Below are positions 1-14,059 of a DNA stretch of 64,000 bases, in pieces. Origin of the DNA: Xiphophorus maculatus. Lineage: Eukaryota > Chordata > Actinopteri > Cyprinodontiformes > Poeciliidae. Numbering within the stretch: position 1 is the first letter of the stretch; each line of letters begins with the position of its first letter. The translations under genes and the position numbers were made by a program. Below the pieces are notes generated by a model. That model was not told where the DNA came from. It saw only the letters and a list, made by a program, of their open reading frames with translations, and did not search any database. The stretch is from NCBI RefSeq assembly GCF_002775205.1, contig NC_036458.1, positions 3,502,560-3,566,559 of the forward strand, read 5' to 3'.

Positions 1-184
1 GACGGAGTGAAAAAAGAAAGAGGGCAATCCAGGAAGAAAATCTTTTAGAGAGTGAAAAAGACAAGGGTGAAGTTTCTCCTTCCACTAAACTTACAGTCAG
101 CGATAAAACAGAATAGAAGGCTTTGCATGAATTATATGTTTTTCTCAGATTACATATAAGTATGTTTTAAATTATTTTCTTTTA

Positions 185-645
185 CTTCTTCAGTTGGTTT
201 GGTTCTCTTTCACACTGCCCCGAGTCAACTGAACCAAACGTATTGAAAAAACTGTTCCCCTCCTCGCCTGTGGGGGCGCTGCACCAAGAACCAATGAAGG
301 GAATGACTGAAAAACCTCTGAAGAAAACATTGAGCGCAACTTCCTTCTTCATAAAATGTTAACAAAAACGGAGTGCCGTCAGATTTGTTGTTGGCAAAAG
401 ATTACAAGTCATTTCTCCCGCTAGCGCTAGGCTAATGTATTTGTTTTGGTTGTATTTACCCAGAATGCCCTGCGCTGTAGTCCACTTCCTGCTTTTGGAG
501 CAGTCTCCGATCTGCTCTGCGTTCAGATATGCATTCGAACCGTACCACAGTTCTCTTCAACCGAACCAAACTCAGGTTTGTAGGCGGACCAGAGTTTGAT
601 TGCACATTCACACCTCCCCAAAAGAACCAAACTTTCTAGAAAAAA
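185..645 (+). repeat. Dispersed MITE-like repeat (family A)
   Basis: The segment opens with GTTTGGTTCTCTTTCACACT and closes with the approximate reverse complement AAAAGAACCAAACTTT, so it has imperfect terminal inverted repeats. The same sequence recurs in opposite orientation at about 37850-38340 in a progranulin intron. It also shares the internal word GGGGGCGCTGCACCAAGAAC. Length and inverted ends suggest a non-autonomous DNA transposon. Superfamily not determined. Confidence 0.6.
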
Positions 646-1009
646 ACAAACAAACTGTTGTTTATTTAAAGCAAATTAAACGTGACTGGTGTGAATGCAC
701 CCAACACAGGAGTCAAGCTTCAGTTTTCTGTTTCTCATGGTGTAAAGTTTATATTTAGAATAAACCAAAGTCACTACAGAGCCTGCTGGACTGGTCTGGG
801 AATAAAATTCAACTCAAAATATCTCAATTTATGTGCAAATGAACCCAATATCTGTTCCCTGTCCTTCCAGTGAGTTTACATGAGCATGAAAAGTCGAGTC
901 AAGATAATTTGAAGCCTTTAAATCCAGCTTTGAAAAGAGGACAGCTATTTAAAAAGAGAGAGAGATAAAGAGGAGGAATTAAAATAGTCTAGAGCTCCAA
1001 CACACACAG

Positions 1010-1175
1010 CTCTGCTGAATGTGTGAAGGAGAAAGAGCGAAGCACTCTGCCCCCTGGTGGTGCGGTCGGAGCAGCGCAGGGATGCTGCTGCTGCCTCCAT
1101 CAGCTCAGGGAACGCTGTGTCCATGAACGGGGCTGGAATACTGATGCAGGGCTGCAGGAGCTGCAGTGGGGGGAA
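1010..1175 (+). repeat. Low-copy segment with an inverted partner at 4115-4235
   Basis: About 110 bp centred on GAACGCTGTGTCCATGAACG matches the reverse complement of 4115-4235, including the flanking CTG/CAG-rich words and a CCCTGGTGG/CCACCAGAGGG end. It is GC-richer than its surroundings. No coding role is evident. Confidence 0.5.
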
Positions 1176-1309
1176 AGAAGAGCCTGGACTCACTGATGTC
1201 TGCAGTAGAGAACATCTGGTTCACCTGGGAGACGTTTGTGAAGTAAAACGGTAAAAAACTACAAAAAAACAGCAATATTCTGGTTTATTTAGCTTGTTAA
1301 AGAGAGGGG

Positions 1310-1850
1310 GGAATGGATGTTCAAGTACAGAACCCAACAATTGTACCCAATAGTAGAACTACTTCAACATATTTTTACTCAAGTAAGGAATCCCTTGAGG
1401 AAGACTAAAAAGGTATTTGGTAGAAAGTCTGCTCAAGTACTGAGTAACTAATCAAATTATCATCATCTAATATTTAAAATTTACGTAATCAGACAGACCA
1501 AAATATAAAGCTAAGTGGAAATTTTGGTATTTTGAGGACCAAAATGACAATAATTCATATTAGTAACAAAAAAATTTAATCAGGCAAAAGAAATGTTTCC
1601 AAATCAGTTTCTTTCACTAAAAAACTGGTTAAACTTTAACAAAAACTGCAGGTGTGTGTCTGTGTCTGGTGAATCGTTGGTTAAAACATGTTTGATTTTC
1701 ATTCAGTGGGTAGAAAATACAGAAATTCAAAATAAAATTACTCAAGTAAAAGTAAAAAGTAGAGCGTAGTAAAAATCCTCCTAAAAGTCAAGTTTTTCCA
1801 AAACGTTGCTCTAGTAAATGTAACTAGCTACTGCCCAACTCTGCATTTAT
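1310..1850 (+). repeat. Dispersed repeat family B (AAGTAAAAGTA type)
   Basis: The repeat is built on words such as TACTCAAGTAAAAGTAAAAG and TACTGAGTAACTAATCAAAT. Related copies lie at 4335-4830, 27268-27720, 30375-30920 and, reversed, at 53935-54395. It is probably a non-autonomous DNA transposon family common in teleosts. Exact ends not resolved. Confidence 0.6.
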
Positions 1851-2379
1851 AAATGTTATAGGTAGAAACTAAATATTTAAATTACTAACAAACTAACATA
1901 GCTTCCAGTTCATATTTCAATTAAATGCTCATTTCATTTCTGATCTGTCTCCAGCCTATGAGCTCATTTATGTCTCAGTTTTTCAGATTGTAGTAAAAAG
2001 GTTTCGTCTCGTCGTTCCTGGTTTTCCGTTTGTGCTGCAGTCAGCTGCGATGAAAGCAGCCGCCTTTGCAGAACTGATGGACAGCAGCTTCCGCAGCCAT
2101 CGCATGTTTCCTGTGTCCTTGAGCTGTGACGCTTTCATTCAGCTGACGGCGGCGGGCGGTAATTAAGCCAGAACTCCAACCCTCCACTTCAGCAGGTAAT
2201 GAGGAGGCCCCTGAGGGCCACTTAGGTGTCCGGCTGAAAAGCCTCTCTGGAACTTTGCTGCATAATATTCAGCGCTCTTTGCAGAAATCTGGATTTACTG
2301 GGAGGATTTTCAAGGTCCCACTCACCTCACATAAAGCCTTCAGCAGAGGCAGCTGAAGGACGGCGTCTCGTTAAAGGAT

Positions 2380-2660
2380 TAAAGGCGACCTACTGAGCAA
2401 AAGTCACATTTTGTACATTTTTATGTTTTCATTTGGGTTTCAGCTGCTTCTAAAAACAGACCAAGTGCTTAAAAAACACCCAGCCATTTTCTGGTAGCAA
2501 GTTAAATGGAAAATAAGCTGTATGTAACGTCCCAAATACATACAGAGTATGGTCGTTACCTAGCAACCCCAGCAGAGTTCTGCCAGTTACCTAGCAATCC
2601 AAGCTGAGTCAGCTGGTTTTACTGCTCTATGCATTGGCTTCTGGAAAAGAGACATGTTTT
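2380..2660 (+). repeat. Dispersed repeat family C
   Basis: The segment contains AAAAGTCACATTTTGTACA, a run like CTTCTAAAAACAGACCAAG, and CGTTACCTAGCAACCC. The same order of words occurs inside each of the progranulin array introns (from about 31180, 33740, 34630, 35520 and 36410). This shows those introns carry an older dispersed element that was amplified with the exons. Confidence 0.55.
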
Positions 2661-3051
2661 GTTTTTGACTTTTGGAAGTCAGAAGTTTCCTTGTTTTATT
2701 TTTCCAGAAAATGTCTGAGATTAATCTCAAAATTTTAGTGTTTCTTTCTAGAAAATCTTCTGTCTTTTCAAGCTCAGAAACTGGCTTGTTTTTTCTACAA
2801 TATTTCTGAGATGGATCTCAAAATTGTGGGGAGTTTTTTCTATCACATTTTGGACTTTTGAAAATCACAAAATGTCAAGTTTTTTCTAGAAAATTTCTGA
2901 AATTAATCTCTAAATTTTCTGTCATTTTGGGGGGGAAATTCAACCCTTTTTGGGTAACGTTTATGTTTAGATTAAGTCTAAATCTGGTTTTAGGAAAGGG
3001 AACAGAAGTCAGAAATTGTTCTAACCCTAATACAGAAACACAAACCTTTGC

Positions 3052-3112
<61 letters not shown>
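3052..3112 (+). repeat. (TG)n microsatellite
   Basis: An uninterrupted run of about 28 TG dinucleotides with short TGCG edges. It creates the spurious Cys-Val and His-Thr repeat frames on the two strands. Confidence 0.97.
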
Positions 3113-3116
<4 letters not shown>

Positions 3117-3417
3117 GCCCTGCAGAGGGACCTCCAGTCCAGAGCCGTGGTAGCAGCTGTTGTTAGTGGGACAGCAGCCAGGTAACGAGGGGACACGCTG
3201 GGCCAGCAGAGCGGAGAGCCAGGACTCTGATTCGTGTGGATGAGGGTGTGAGTGAGCGCTCTGCATGCACACACGCATGTCAGCGTGCTTCCTGGCACCG
3301 CGGACGTCCGGCTGGCACGACGGCAGCGGCCGGGGAAGTGGCTGTGCGTCTGACAGGAAGGGACAACTTCAGACTCAGGACCGTTATCACACATGATCCG
3401 GCTCCTGCTCCAGAGGG

Positions 3418-3880
3418 GCAGGAAGAGGCCGTGTTGTGTGTTTTCCAGTCACATATTGCCATTTTACAGCGCAATCAAGTAACTATATTGCTTTAAGTTG
3501 TAATAAAACAAAAAAACTTTCTGATTTAACACTTTGAAATTGGGCTTCTGTTTCTTTAAGAAGCTCCTCCTTCACAAAGTCATCAAAACATGGCTTCTCT
3601 GTTAACCCTTTAATGATTTTACCAGCATTGCTCTGAGAAGTAGTTCCTATAATGATCTCAGCTGATGCTCAGCTAATTGTTGCTGGCTAGTCTGAAGGAG
3701 CTGTCCACTAAGTCCACCCAGGGTTATAGCTGAATGGTTGCCATGGAGATTAAAGGATTTCTCAAACAAGCATTGAAAGATTCAAGACAACACTCCAGGT
3801 GTGTTTTTGATGAGGGAATAACATAACATGATGGAAAGATGAAAAAAGTGAATTTTACCTAACAGTGTCCCTTTAAAGTA
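3418..3880 (+). repeat. Dispersed repeat family D
   Basis: It begins near GTGTTTTCCAGTCACATA and ends with AACAGTGTCCCTTTAAA. Internal marks are CATCAAAACATGGCTTCTCT, GCTGGCTAGTCTGAAGGAGC and GGTTGCCATGGAGATTAAAG. Other copies are at about 5110-5506, 11630-12132 and 15050-15520. The CCTTTAAA end suggests a MITE. Confidence 0.6.
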
Positions 3881-4114
3881 AGTAAAGAATAAATGAAATA
3901 TTTTGAAACTTGTACCTTTTGAAATGTTTGGAACTCTAATGATGAGAAACGGTCCAGTAAGAATCTCCTTAAAGCATTTATCTTTTTTTTTTCTGCTGGA
4001 TGTTTAGCTCCCTGCCCGACAATAATTCACCATTACAGCCATCTAAACGTGTCACACACAGCAGGAAGCATTTCGCTCCACAGGTCAATCAGACGTCCTG
4101 CAGATGAAACTGGA

Positions 4115-4235
4115 CGTGACGTGAGTCTCCCTCTCTGCAGCGCTGCATTAGTATTCCAGCTCCGTTCATGAACACAGCGTTCCTGCAGCAGCAGCGCTCC
4201 AGTTCCCACAACGCGCCACCAGAGGGCGGTGTTTC
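4115..4235 (-). repeat. Inverted partner of 1010-1175
   Basis: The reverse complement contains GAACGCTGTGTTCATGAACG followed by GAGCTGGAATACTAATGCAG, paralleling 1010-1175 with scattered mismatches. Each copy is followed by a family B repeat within about 150 bp. Confidence 0.5.
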
Positions 4236-4334
4236 ACACGATATCAAGGAGCTGGAATCACTTTACTAATTCTGACACAAAACACGAAAAGTTTAGTTTG
4301 ATTTAACTGGAGCGAAGGGGAAAAGGTGCATGTT

Positions 4335-4830
4335 GTATGTAGAGGTGAGTAAAGTACAAAAAATTGTAGTCAAATAAGAATAACGCTACTTCAACATATT
4401 TTTAAAAGTAGCCATTAAAGAAATTACTCCAGTACGACTAAATAAGTATTTGGTAAAAAGTGCTGAGTAACTGATCAAACGATCACCCATTTAATATTTA
4501 AAAATTCAGAGAAACCAACTTATAAAAGTCTAAATTTTGGTATTTTAAGAACAATTACAATTCATATAACAAAAAAAACATCAGGCAAAAAAAAGTAAAA
4601 TAAATTCTGAGTTTCTTTCAAAAAAAAAAACTTACGAAACTAAAAAAAAACTGCAAGTGTGTCTGTGTGTGGTGAATTTTTGGCTAAAACATGTTTATCA
4701 TTCAGTGTGTATAAAATCCAAAAGATACTTCTTAAGAGAATTACCTCAAAGTAAAAAGCAAAGCTTAGTAAAAATACTTCTGAAAGTACAATATTTCAAA
4801 AGGTTTCTCAAATGTAATTGAGCAAATTAA
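4335..4830 (+). repeat. Dispersed repeat family B copy
   Basis: The words AAGTACAAAAAATTGTAGTC, TACTTCAACATATTTTTA and AAGTGCTGAGTAACTGATC are in the same order as at 1310-1850. The copy is degenerate and rich in homopolymer A runs. Confidence 0.55.
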
Positions 4831-5109
4831 ACTACTCTGGTCGTCTCATTAAATGTATGAAAATATCTGGTTTCAACTAGAAACATTTTTCAATTTTAGG
4901 CTTTTAATCAAACGTTGGATGAAGCAGTTTGAATATGAAACGTTTTCCAAACCAAACAGAAATTCGTGCACCGGGACGAATCCTCGCTTTGCTTCTTCCC
5001 ACCTCAAACCGGTTCCTGATGTAGCTTAAAGCTGGAGTATTATCTAAAATGTTTTACATTCAGATACTTTATCTAAATCATGTGTAAATACATATATGGT
5101 ATGATTTTT

Positions 5110-5506
5110 TTTATATTACGCTCGTCTCTCCAACTGCTCTGAAACTCTGCCTTCAGGAAGTCATCACAACATGGCTTCTCTACTAAACCTTTTAACATTT
5201 TTGCCAGTATTTCTGAGAAGTTGCTCCAATAATGAGTTCAGATGATGCACAGACCCACTTAGGTGTTTGCTAATTGCTGACTAGTTTGAAGGAGCCAAGT
5301 GGGGGAGGAGCTACACCTCAAAGGCGGAGCTAAGTCCAACCATTCATTTTGGCAGAAGTAAAACAAAAGTAACAAATCATATTCAAATCTTTAAAGTTTG
5401 TTTTTTCCTTTGATTTTGTTTTCTCAAACAGAATCAAAGCAACTCTCCAGGATTTAATTTTATAACGTAAAGCTAAAAATTGATTTTATACAATGGCCCT
5501 TTAAGA
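5110..5506 (+). repeat. Dispersed repeat family D copy
   Basis: It carries CATCACAACATGGCTTCTCT, TAATGAGTTCAGATGATGC and an ATGGCCCTTTAAGA end. The middle is more diverged than in the copy at 3418. It ends about 150 bp from the rpl3 stop codon on the other strand. Confidence 0.5.
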
Positions 5507-5653
5507 CGTTTCAGGGCACCTTGGTTTGTGTACGCAGTTTATCATAAGTTAAAAAAAAGAATAAAAAAGAAACCATATCAAGTTGTCTTTCTTTCCAGAT
5601 CTTTATTAAACTCTGCAGAGCAGCAGTGACATTTCCCGTCGCCACAGCAGACG

Positions 5654-9789
<4,136 letters not shown>

Positions 9790-9807
9790 TTTGTCTCCCG
9801 TCCGATT

Positions 9808-9845
9808 GAAAGAGGCCTGGAACGAGGCAAACTACCAATATATAG
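9808..9845 (-). promoter_or_regulatory. rpl3: rpl3 core promoter and TOP start
   Basis: Reading the minus strand, a TATATA-like stretch (about 9844-9838) lies some 25-30 bp before CCTCTTTC (9815-9808). The latter is a pyrimidine tract typical of the 5' terminal oligopyrimidine of ribosomal-protein mRNAs. About 20 nt later comes the ATG. The exact start site is inferred. Confidence 0.6.
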
Positions 9846-9849
9846 CTCA

Positions 9850-10860
9850 GGAACTATCGCGAGAATCTGCGTGACTATTTTCTAAAAACGTTATGCATCT
9901 TCAAAACACTTTCTTCATGTAGCCACTTGGTGTCGCTGTTCTATTAGACAGCAGCAAAAATATCAGTCGTTCATTTTGTCATAGATAGAAACTTTAATTC
10001 AGACTCGAGGTCCAAAGAAAGCAAAAAGAACAAAATAAGAAACAACCAAACAGACACACATATCCACAACCCTCCGAAAAAAAAATGTAATTAAACATTT
10101 ACATATTTTTTTAAAGCATTCAAGTTGCACTTTTATTTGCTGTTGCTTATCCTCTGTAAACAACAAGCATTTTTCTGGACTTGGTTTAATGCAAAATCAC
10201 ACTTTCCAACATTTAAACTATGTTTGGGGGTAAATTGCACTCCAGTATTATTCAAATTGAACTTTTCTACATTTTGTCACTTACAACAAAATTTAATGTG
10301 TTGCCAGGAGTGAGGAAAATAATTTTATCCAAATATAAATTCATGGATACTTGTCAAAAAAAAAAGAAATCTTCACCTGAATTCAGTCTTTTTAATCTGA
10401 TACCCCAATATAAAATTTACTGCAATCTCAGACATCACTTTGTGTAGAACAATCTGTTTGTAAAAGAATCTCACTATGCCTTTATTTCAGTTTAAAATAT
10501 CTTTTTTCTGTTTATCTTATATCATATTTGAATCTTATGAGATATTGAACATTGGATTTTCATTACAATCCAGAATCACCAAAGTTAACCAGTTAAAATA
10601 AATAACTTTGGTTATTTATTGCTTCTGTACCAAACTATATGTATCTAATCTTAATAAGAGTTTGACTCAGTTACTAAAATAAATTAACTTCTCGATAATA
10701 TTTTAATTTAGAAATAATGACTAACAGTTCGGGAGTCATGGAGGTATGTCTGAGTGGCTCATAACTCCGTAACTTTTAAAATAAACTTATGCAACTGCAG
10801 TTCTTTAAGTGATATCAGAGACTGAAATGTTTTAATTTAGAATCAGAGTCACAACTTTAA
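9850..10860. other. Intergenic stretch between rpl3 and the gig2-like gene
   Basis: AT-rich sequence upstream of rpl3 and beyond the 3' end of the gig2-like gene. I see only short chance frames. 10500-10590 contains ATGAGATATTGAACATTGG, which recalls a common fish repeat, but I cannot delimit it. Confidence 0.5.
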
Positions 10861-10977
10861 ACTTTAAAAACTTTATTTCTCCGGTCAAATTGACACAGTA
10901 AAACATGATTTTCTTCATCCAAACATACAACATTTAAAACAAGTGATGAGTGATTCATCAGTGCTGTCCGAGTCGGA

Positions 10978-11442
10978 CTAGCCTGGGATTATCATGGGTT
11001 TAATTAAGTAAAGGAACATGATTCGAGTAGGATCCCAGACGCAGTCCTCCTCCAGGCCGCTCTTCGTCATCCCACAGTTGGGCGGCACCCAGGCGGTGTC
11101 AAACCCATAGTAAGGCCAGGTCTTCTGCAGAGGGTGGTTCTGGTAATTAATTGCTGTCACTCTCCCCACATTGACCTGAACCACGATGACCACCTTATCC
11201 CATACAGGATGATCAATAGGATAGCGACTTGCTTTTTGCAGGTCTCTGCTGAGGTAGACGCCACGACCAAGCATCCCATTTTCAGACTGACGGAAACCGC
11301 TCATATAGATTCCCTCAGCATTCCTGGTGGTGGTGCCATGATACATGATGTAGGTTTGGCCGTCCACCGGCTGTGGAGTAATCAATCGAGGTACTCCAGA
11401 AGGAAGGGCAAAGTCATCTTCAACCCACTGTACCCTGCTCAT
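10978..11442 (-). CDS. gig2-like protein (PARP-like ADP-ribosyltransferase fold), 154 aa
   Basis: Likely a fish antiviral, interferon-inducible protein of the GCRV-induced gene 2 (Gig2) family, small proteins related to the PARP catalytic domain. The visible core is MYHGTTTRNAEGIYMSGFRQ (residues about 33-52) and GRGVYLSRDLQKASRYP, the equivalents of the His and Tyr of the PARP H-Y motif. DPTRIMFLYLIKP is near the end. 154 residues suits single-domain Gig2 members. The whole coding region lies in one exon, entered by an acceptor CTGCAG/GGATTC 15 nt before the ATG. An AATAAA on this strand lies at 10872-10877. I do not see an obvious third catalytic Glu, so enzyme activity is uncertain. It is a lone copy here, whereas the family is often clustered. 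Other PARP-like small proteins are the main alternative. Confidence 0.82.
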   Translation of the reverse strand: MSRVQWVEDDFALPSGVPRLITPQPVDGQTYIMYHGTTTRNAEGIYMSGFRQSENGMLGRGVYLSRDLQKASRYPIDHPVWDKVVIVVQVNVGRVTAINYQNHPLQKTWPYYGFDTAWVPPNCGMTKSGLEEDCVWDPTRIMFLYLIKPMIIPG

Positions 11443-11629
11443 GTTAGCGTCAGAATCCCTGCAGGAAAGATGTGAAACATTTAAATCTATTAATCTGTTT
11501 TATCAAATCAAACTGTGAAGTCATACCAGGAGAGTTTTCTACTCTCTAGTTTTCTCAAACTCCATGACTGTTTTAGTTACTGCCCTGTTTTATAATAATG
11601 TTGTTCTTAATGGTTTTTTTAAAGTTTCA

Positions 11630-12132
11630 TTTAAAGAGGGAGTATTATGTGTTTTCCAGTCACATAGTACCATTTATTATCTTGAAATTGGGCCTCTGTC
11701 ACTTTAAAATTTCTGCTCTTTCTGAAATTACACCTTCAGAAAGTCATCACAACATTATGACTCTATTAACCCTTTGATAACATTTTTAACTGCGTTGCAC
11801 TGAGAAGGAGCTCCTGCAATGATCTCAGATGATGATCAGGTGTTTTCTAATTGTTGGTGGCTAGTCTGAAGGAGCAGAGTGGGAGAGTGCTGCTCCGTGA
11901 GACAGAAGCGCTGAAGCTTGGAAACTGCAGCGCTGAGGAGGAGCTGCGCCTCAGAGACGGGGCTAGGTCCAAGCAGGAGATTTAGTTGAATGGTTGCCAT
12001 GGAGATTAAAAGATTTCTCAAACATGCATGAAAGAATAAAAGCAATGCTCTGAATATGTTTATGACGAGGGAATAACATTGTAACATCATGTAAAGTTCA
12101 AAAAGGTCAATTTTACATGATAGTGCTCCTTA
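11630..12132 (+). repeat. Dispersed repeat family D copy (longest)
   Basis: It runs from TTTAAAGAGGGAGTATTATG to AGTGCTCCTTAAAA, so the ends are roughly inverted (TTTAAAGRG / CTCCTTAAA). It includes GTGAGACAGAAGCGCTGAAGC and GAGGAGGAGCTGCGCCTCAGA. It lies in the 5' UTR intron of the gig2-like gene. Confidence 0.6.
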
Positions 12133-12359
12133 AAAAACACTGAACAGTGCAACTCTGCCCCCTGTCATAGTTTTATATAACCAGAGTCTGTAGAGAAAAA
12201 CCGCTTCACTTTATAAAAAGCATTTCATCTATGAGTTTAATGAAATTGTGTTTAAAGTTGAACAAAATCACAGATTCAGTTGATTTTTGCTTCTCTTTAA
12301 CCCAGTGAAAAAGTTTCATCGATTCATCAACACATCAAAGATCTGCTGCTGTTGTATCA

Positions 12360-12617
12360 ACCCTCCAGACCTCTCAGGTCTTCCGGTTCTGGTTCTGCTC
12401 TGCATCCCCAGAACCAGAACCAAATGAGGAGAAGCAGCTTTCAGCATCTATGCACCACAAATTTGGAACAAACTTCCAGAAAACTGTAAAACAGCTGAAA
12501 CACTGACTTCTTTTAAATCTCAACTAAAAATCCACCTATTTCTATTTGAAATGTAATCAATTACAAATTTAATGACGGAACTTTACTTAATGTCGTGTTT
12601 TGATTGTTGATTCTATG
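12360..12617 (+). mobile_element. LINE 3' end fragment (L2/Rex1-like), 5'-truncated
   Basis: A decayed frame gives words typical of the C-terminus of a teleost non-LTR ORF2, such as AFSIYAPQIWNKLPENCK followed by LTSFKSQLKIHLF. The 3' UTR word AATGTCGTGTTTTGATTGTT follows. It stops at GATTCTATGTTG, where the related copy at 13622 continues. Family assignment is by resemblance only. Confidence 0.6.
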
Positions 12618-13610
12618 TTGAAATTGGACAAAAATCCGTGAGGGACGATGGAGTCCCAGAGCGAAATTCTGTGAAAGACGCGTACGGAGTATTAAAAGGA
12701 GGATAATATTTAATGTTAACTTTGGACAAAACGTTTGGCTCTTTCCTCCTTAAATCTCCCGGATCCTCAGCAGGCGGCGGCCTAAAGTGAAACAACAACG
12801 AAGCGCGTTGATGTCACAGATCACAGAGTTTAATTCCATACAAAGCAACGCATGAATCAATCAACAAAGCTGCAGAGTAACAGAGATATACATTGTTTAC
12901 CTTATACAAACAAAGACAGACAAGGGAAAGACAGACAAACACAAAACAAAGACGAACAAAGCAAAGCAAAGACGCGTCTTTGGAGAGAGCCGATGGAAAA
13001 AAGCAAAAATGTTGGCCGCTCTGTATTTTTTCTCCTGACACGTAATCTTATAGTAAGGAGGTGTTTTTCTATTTAATTTATGCACTCAAGGCGTTCCTCT
13101 AGTTGACCAACTGGAAACTACCTTAAGCACTCAGAGAAACTTGGAACTCCCCCTAATTTACGGCAAAGATCAAAGGGCCATCTGGTCTCTGGCAAAACAA
13201 CAGAGCGGACCGCTTCGTCCTGACCCCCTGTGGCTCCCACGGTCATTCTGGGTACAGAACAATCCTGAGATAAGATTTCACAGATACCTGTGAAATCTAA
13301 AGTCTCTCTACCCTGCCGGGAATGCTAATTTTATGGCCTCCTGTGCTGTGGGTGCTTGCCCATCTGGCTTAATTTTGAATGCTCAACACAGCCCTGTTCA
13401 AACTAAGAGTGTTGACTATACCTTTTACACATGTCGTAAGATTAACTGTATTAAGCACTAAAAATAATCATTTTTCCTTAACAGGAGCCTGGTGCCAGAA
13501 GTCCATTAAAATGCTGTTTACATCGTTTTAAACTGTGTGATTGTGAGTGGGAATGAAAATAGCAACAGGTATTTTGTTCCATATAACACAGTAGGAGTGT
13601 AACAGGTAAA
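12618..13610. other. Unclassified ~1 kb segment between two LINE tails
   Basis: The base composition is different from its flanks, with several GC-rich patches (for example CCTCAGCAGGCGGCGGCC) and A/C-rich tracts near 12900-12970. The short frames have no recognisable content. It may be an insertion, possibly a solo LTR, but I found no convincing end structure. Confidence 0.3.
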
Positions 13611-13621
13611 CCTTTATGGAT

Positions 13622-13835
13622 GCAAACTCGACTAAAAACCCACCTGTTTAGGATTGTAATTGAAACATAATCAATTACAAATTTATTGATGGAACTTGAC
13701 TTAATGTCGTGTTTTGATTGTTGATTCTATGTTGCATTGTGTTTCTGTGTTTGATATGATGTAAAGCACTTTGAAATGCCTTGCTGCTGAAATGTGCTAT
13801 ACAAATAAAATTTGATTGATTGATTGATCGATAAA
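13622..13835 (+). mobile_element. LINE 3' tail with (TTGA)n end
   Basis: It repeats the last ~110 bp of the 12360 fragment, then continues through GATGTAAAGCACTTTGAAAT and GTGCTATACAAATAAAATTT to a TTGATTGATTGATTGAT tail. The AAGCACTTT...CTATACAAATAAA signature is the usual 3' end of fish L2/RTE-type LINEs. It is strongly 5'-truncated. Confidence 0.7.
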
Positions 13836-13948
13836 TCTTTTAAGCACAATATCAAACTGAATTTTATGTTGATTATCAGTTGATGATATTTCCTGTTTAA
13901 AATCAACCTTTTTAGAGAAATATTAAAGTTTGTATCCTCCTGACTTAC

Positions 13949-13972
13949 CTCTGTCCGTGTCTGTTTCAGAGT
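13949..13972 (-). other. Putative 5' UTR exon of the gig2-like gene
   Basis: On the minus strand GACACGGACAGAG is followed by a strong donor GTAAGTCAG (13948-13940). It lies about 2.5 kb upstream of the acceptor at 11458 that leads into the coding exon, and 25-30 bp downstream of a TATA box. The 5' end (about 13972) is estimated. Confidence 0.6.
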
Positions 13973-13997
13973 GTAGCCTGAATCTCACCTTCCCTCT

Positions 13998-14055
13998 TAT
14001 AAAAACCTCCTGGAAGTCCAAACATGGACTTGGCTCATTTTACTTTCGTTTCTCC
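13998..14055 (-). promoter_or_regulatory. IRF/ISRE-like element and TATA box of the gig2-like gene
   Basis: Minus strand: GGAGAAACGAAAGTA (14055-14041) contains AAACGAAA, fitting the IRF core AANNGAAA. It resembles an ISRE with one base missing between the two GAAA halves. About 35 bp downstream is TTTTTATAAGAG (TATA, about 14006-13995). The arrangement fits an interferon-responsive promoter, as known for gig2 genes. Confidence 0.65.
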
Positions 14056-14059
14056 TCCA

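Larger units (their letters stand above)
1..5500. other. Gene-free intergenic region
   Basis: I see no supportable gene here. The open frames are short, lack splice-consistent partners, and overlap a microsatellite or dispersed repeats. The repeats are listed separately. The stretches 646-1000, 1850-2380, 3113-3417 and 3880-4110 hold nothing I recognise. 2660-2960 is a run of degenerate AT-rich units built on TTTTCAAACTCAGAAA-like words, which also occur near 38.4, 51.4 and 52.9 kb. Confidence 0.7.

Noticed and set aside
2990-3394. Minus frames with long His-Thr runs and a plus frame with Cys-Val runs
   Set aside because: Products of the TG microsatellite; no other coding evidence.
12852-13085. 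Small frames on both strands near 12.9-13.1 kb
   Set aside because: A/C-rich low-complexity sequence without conserved motifs or splice sites.
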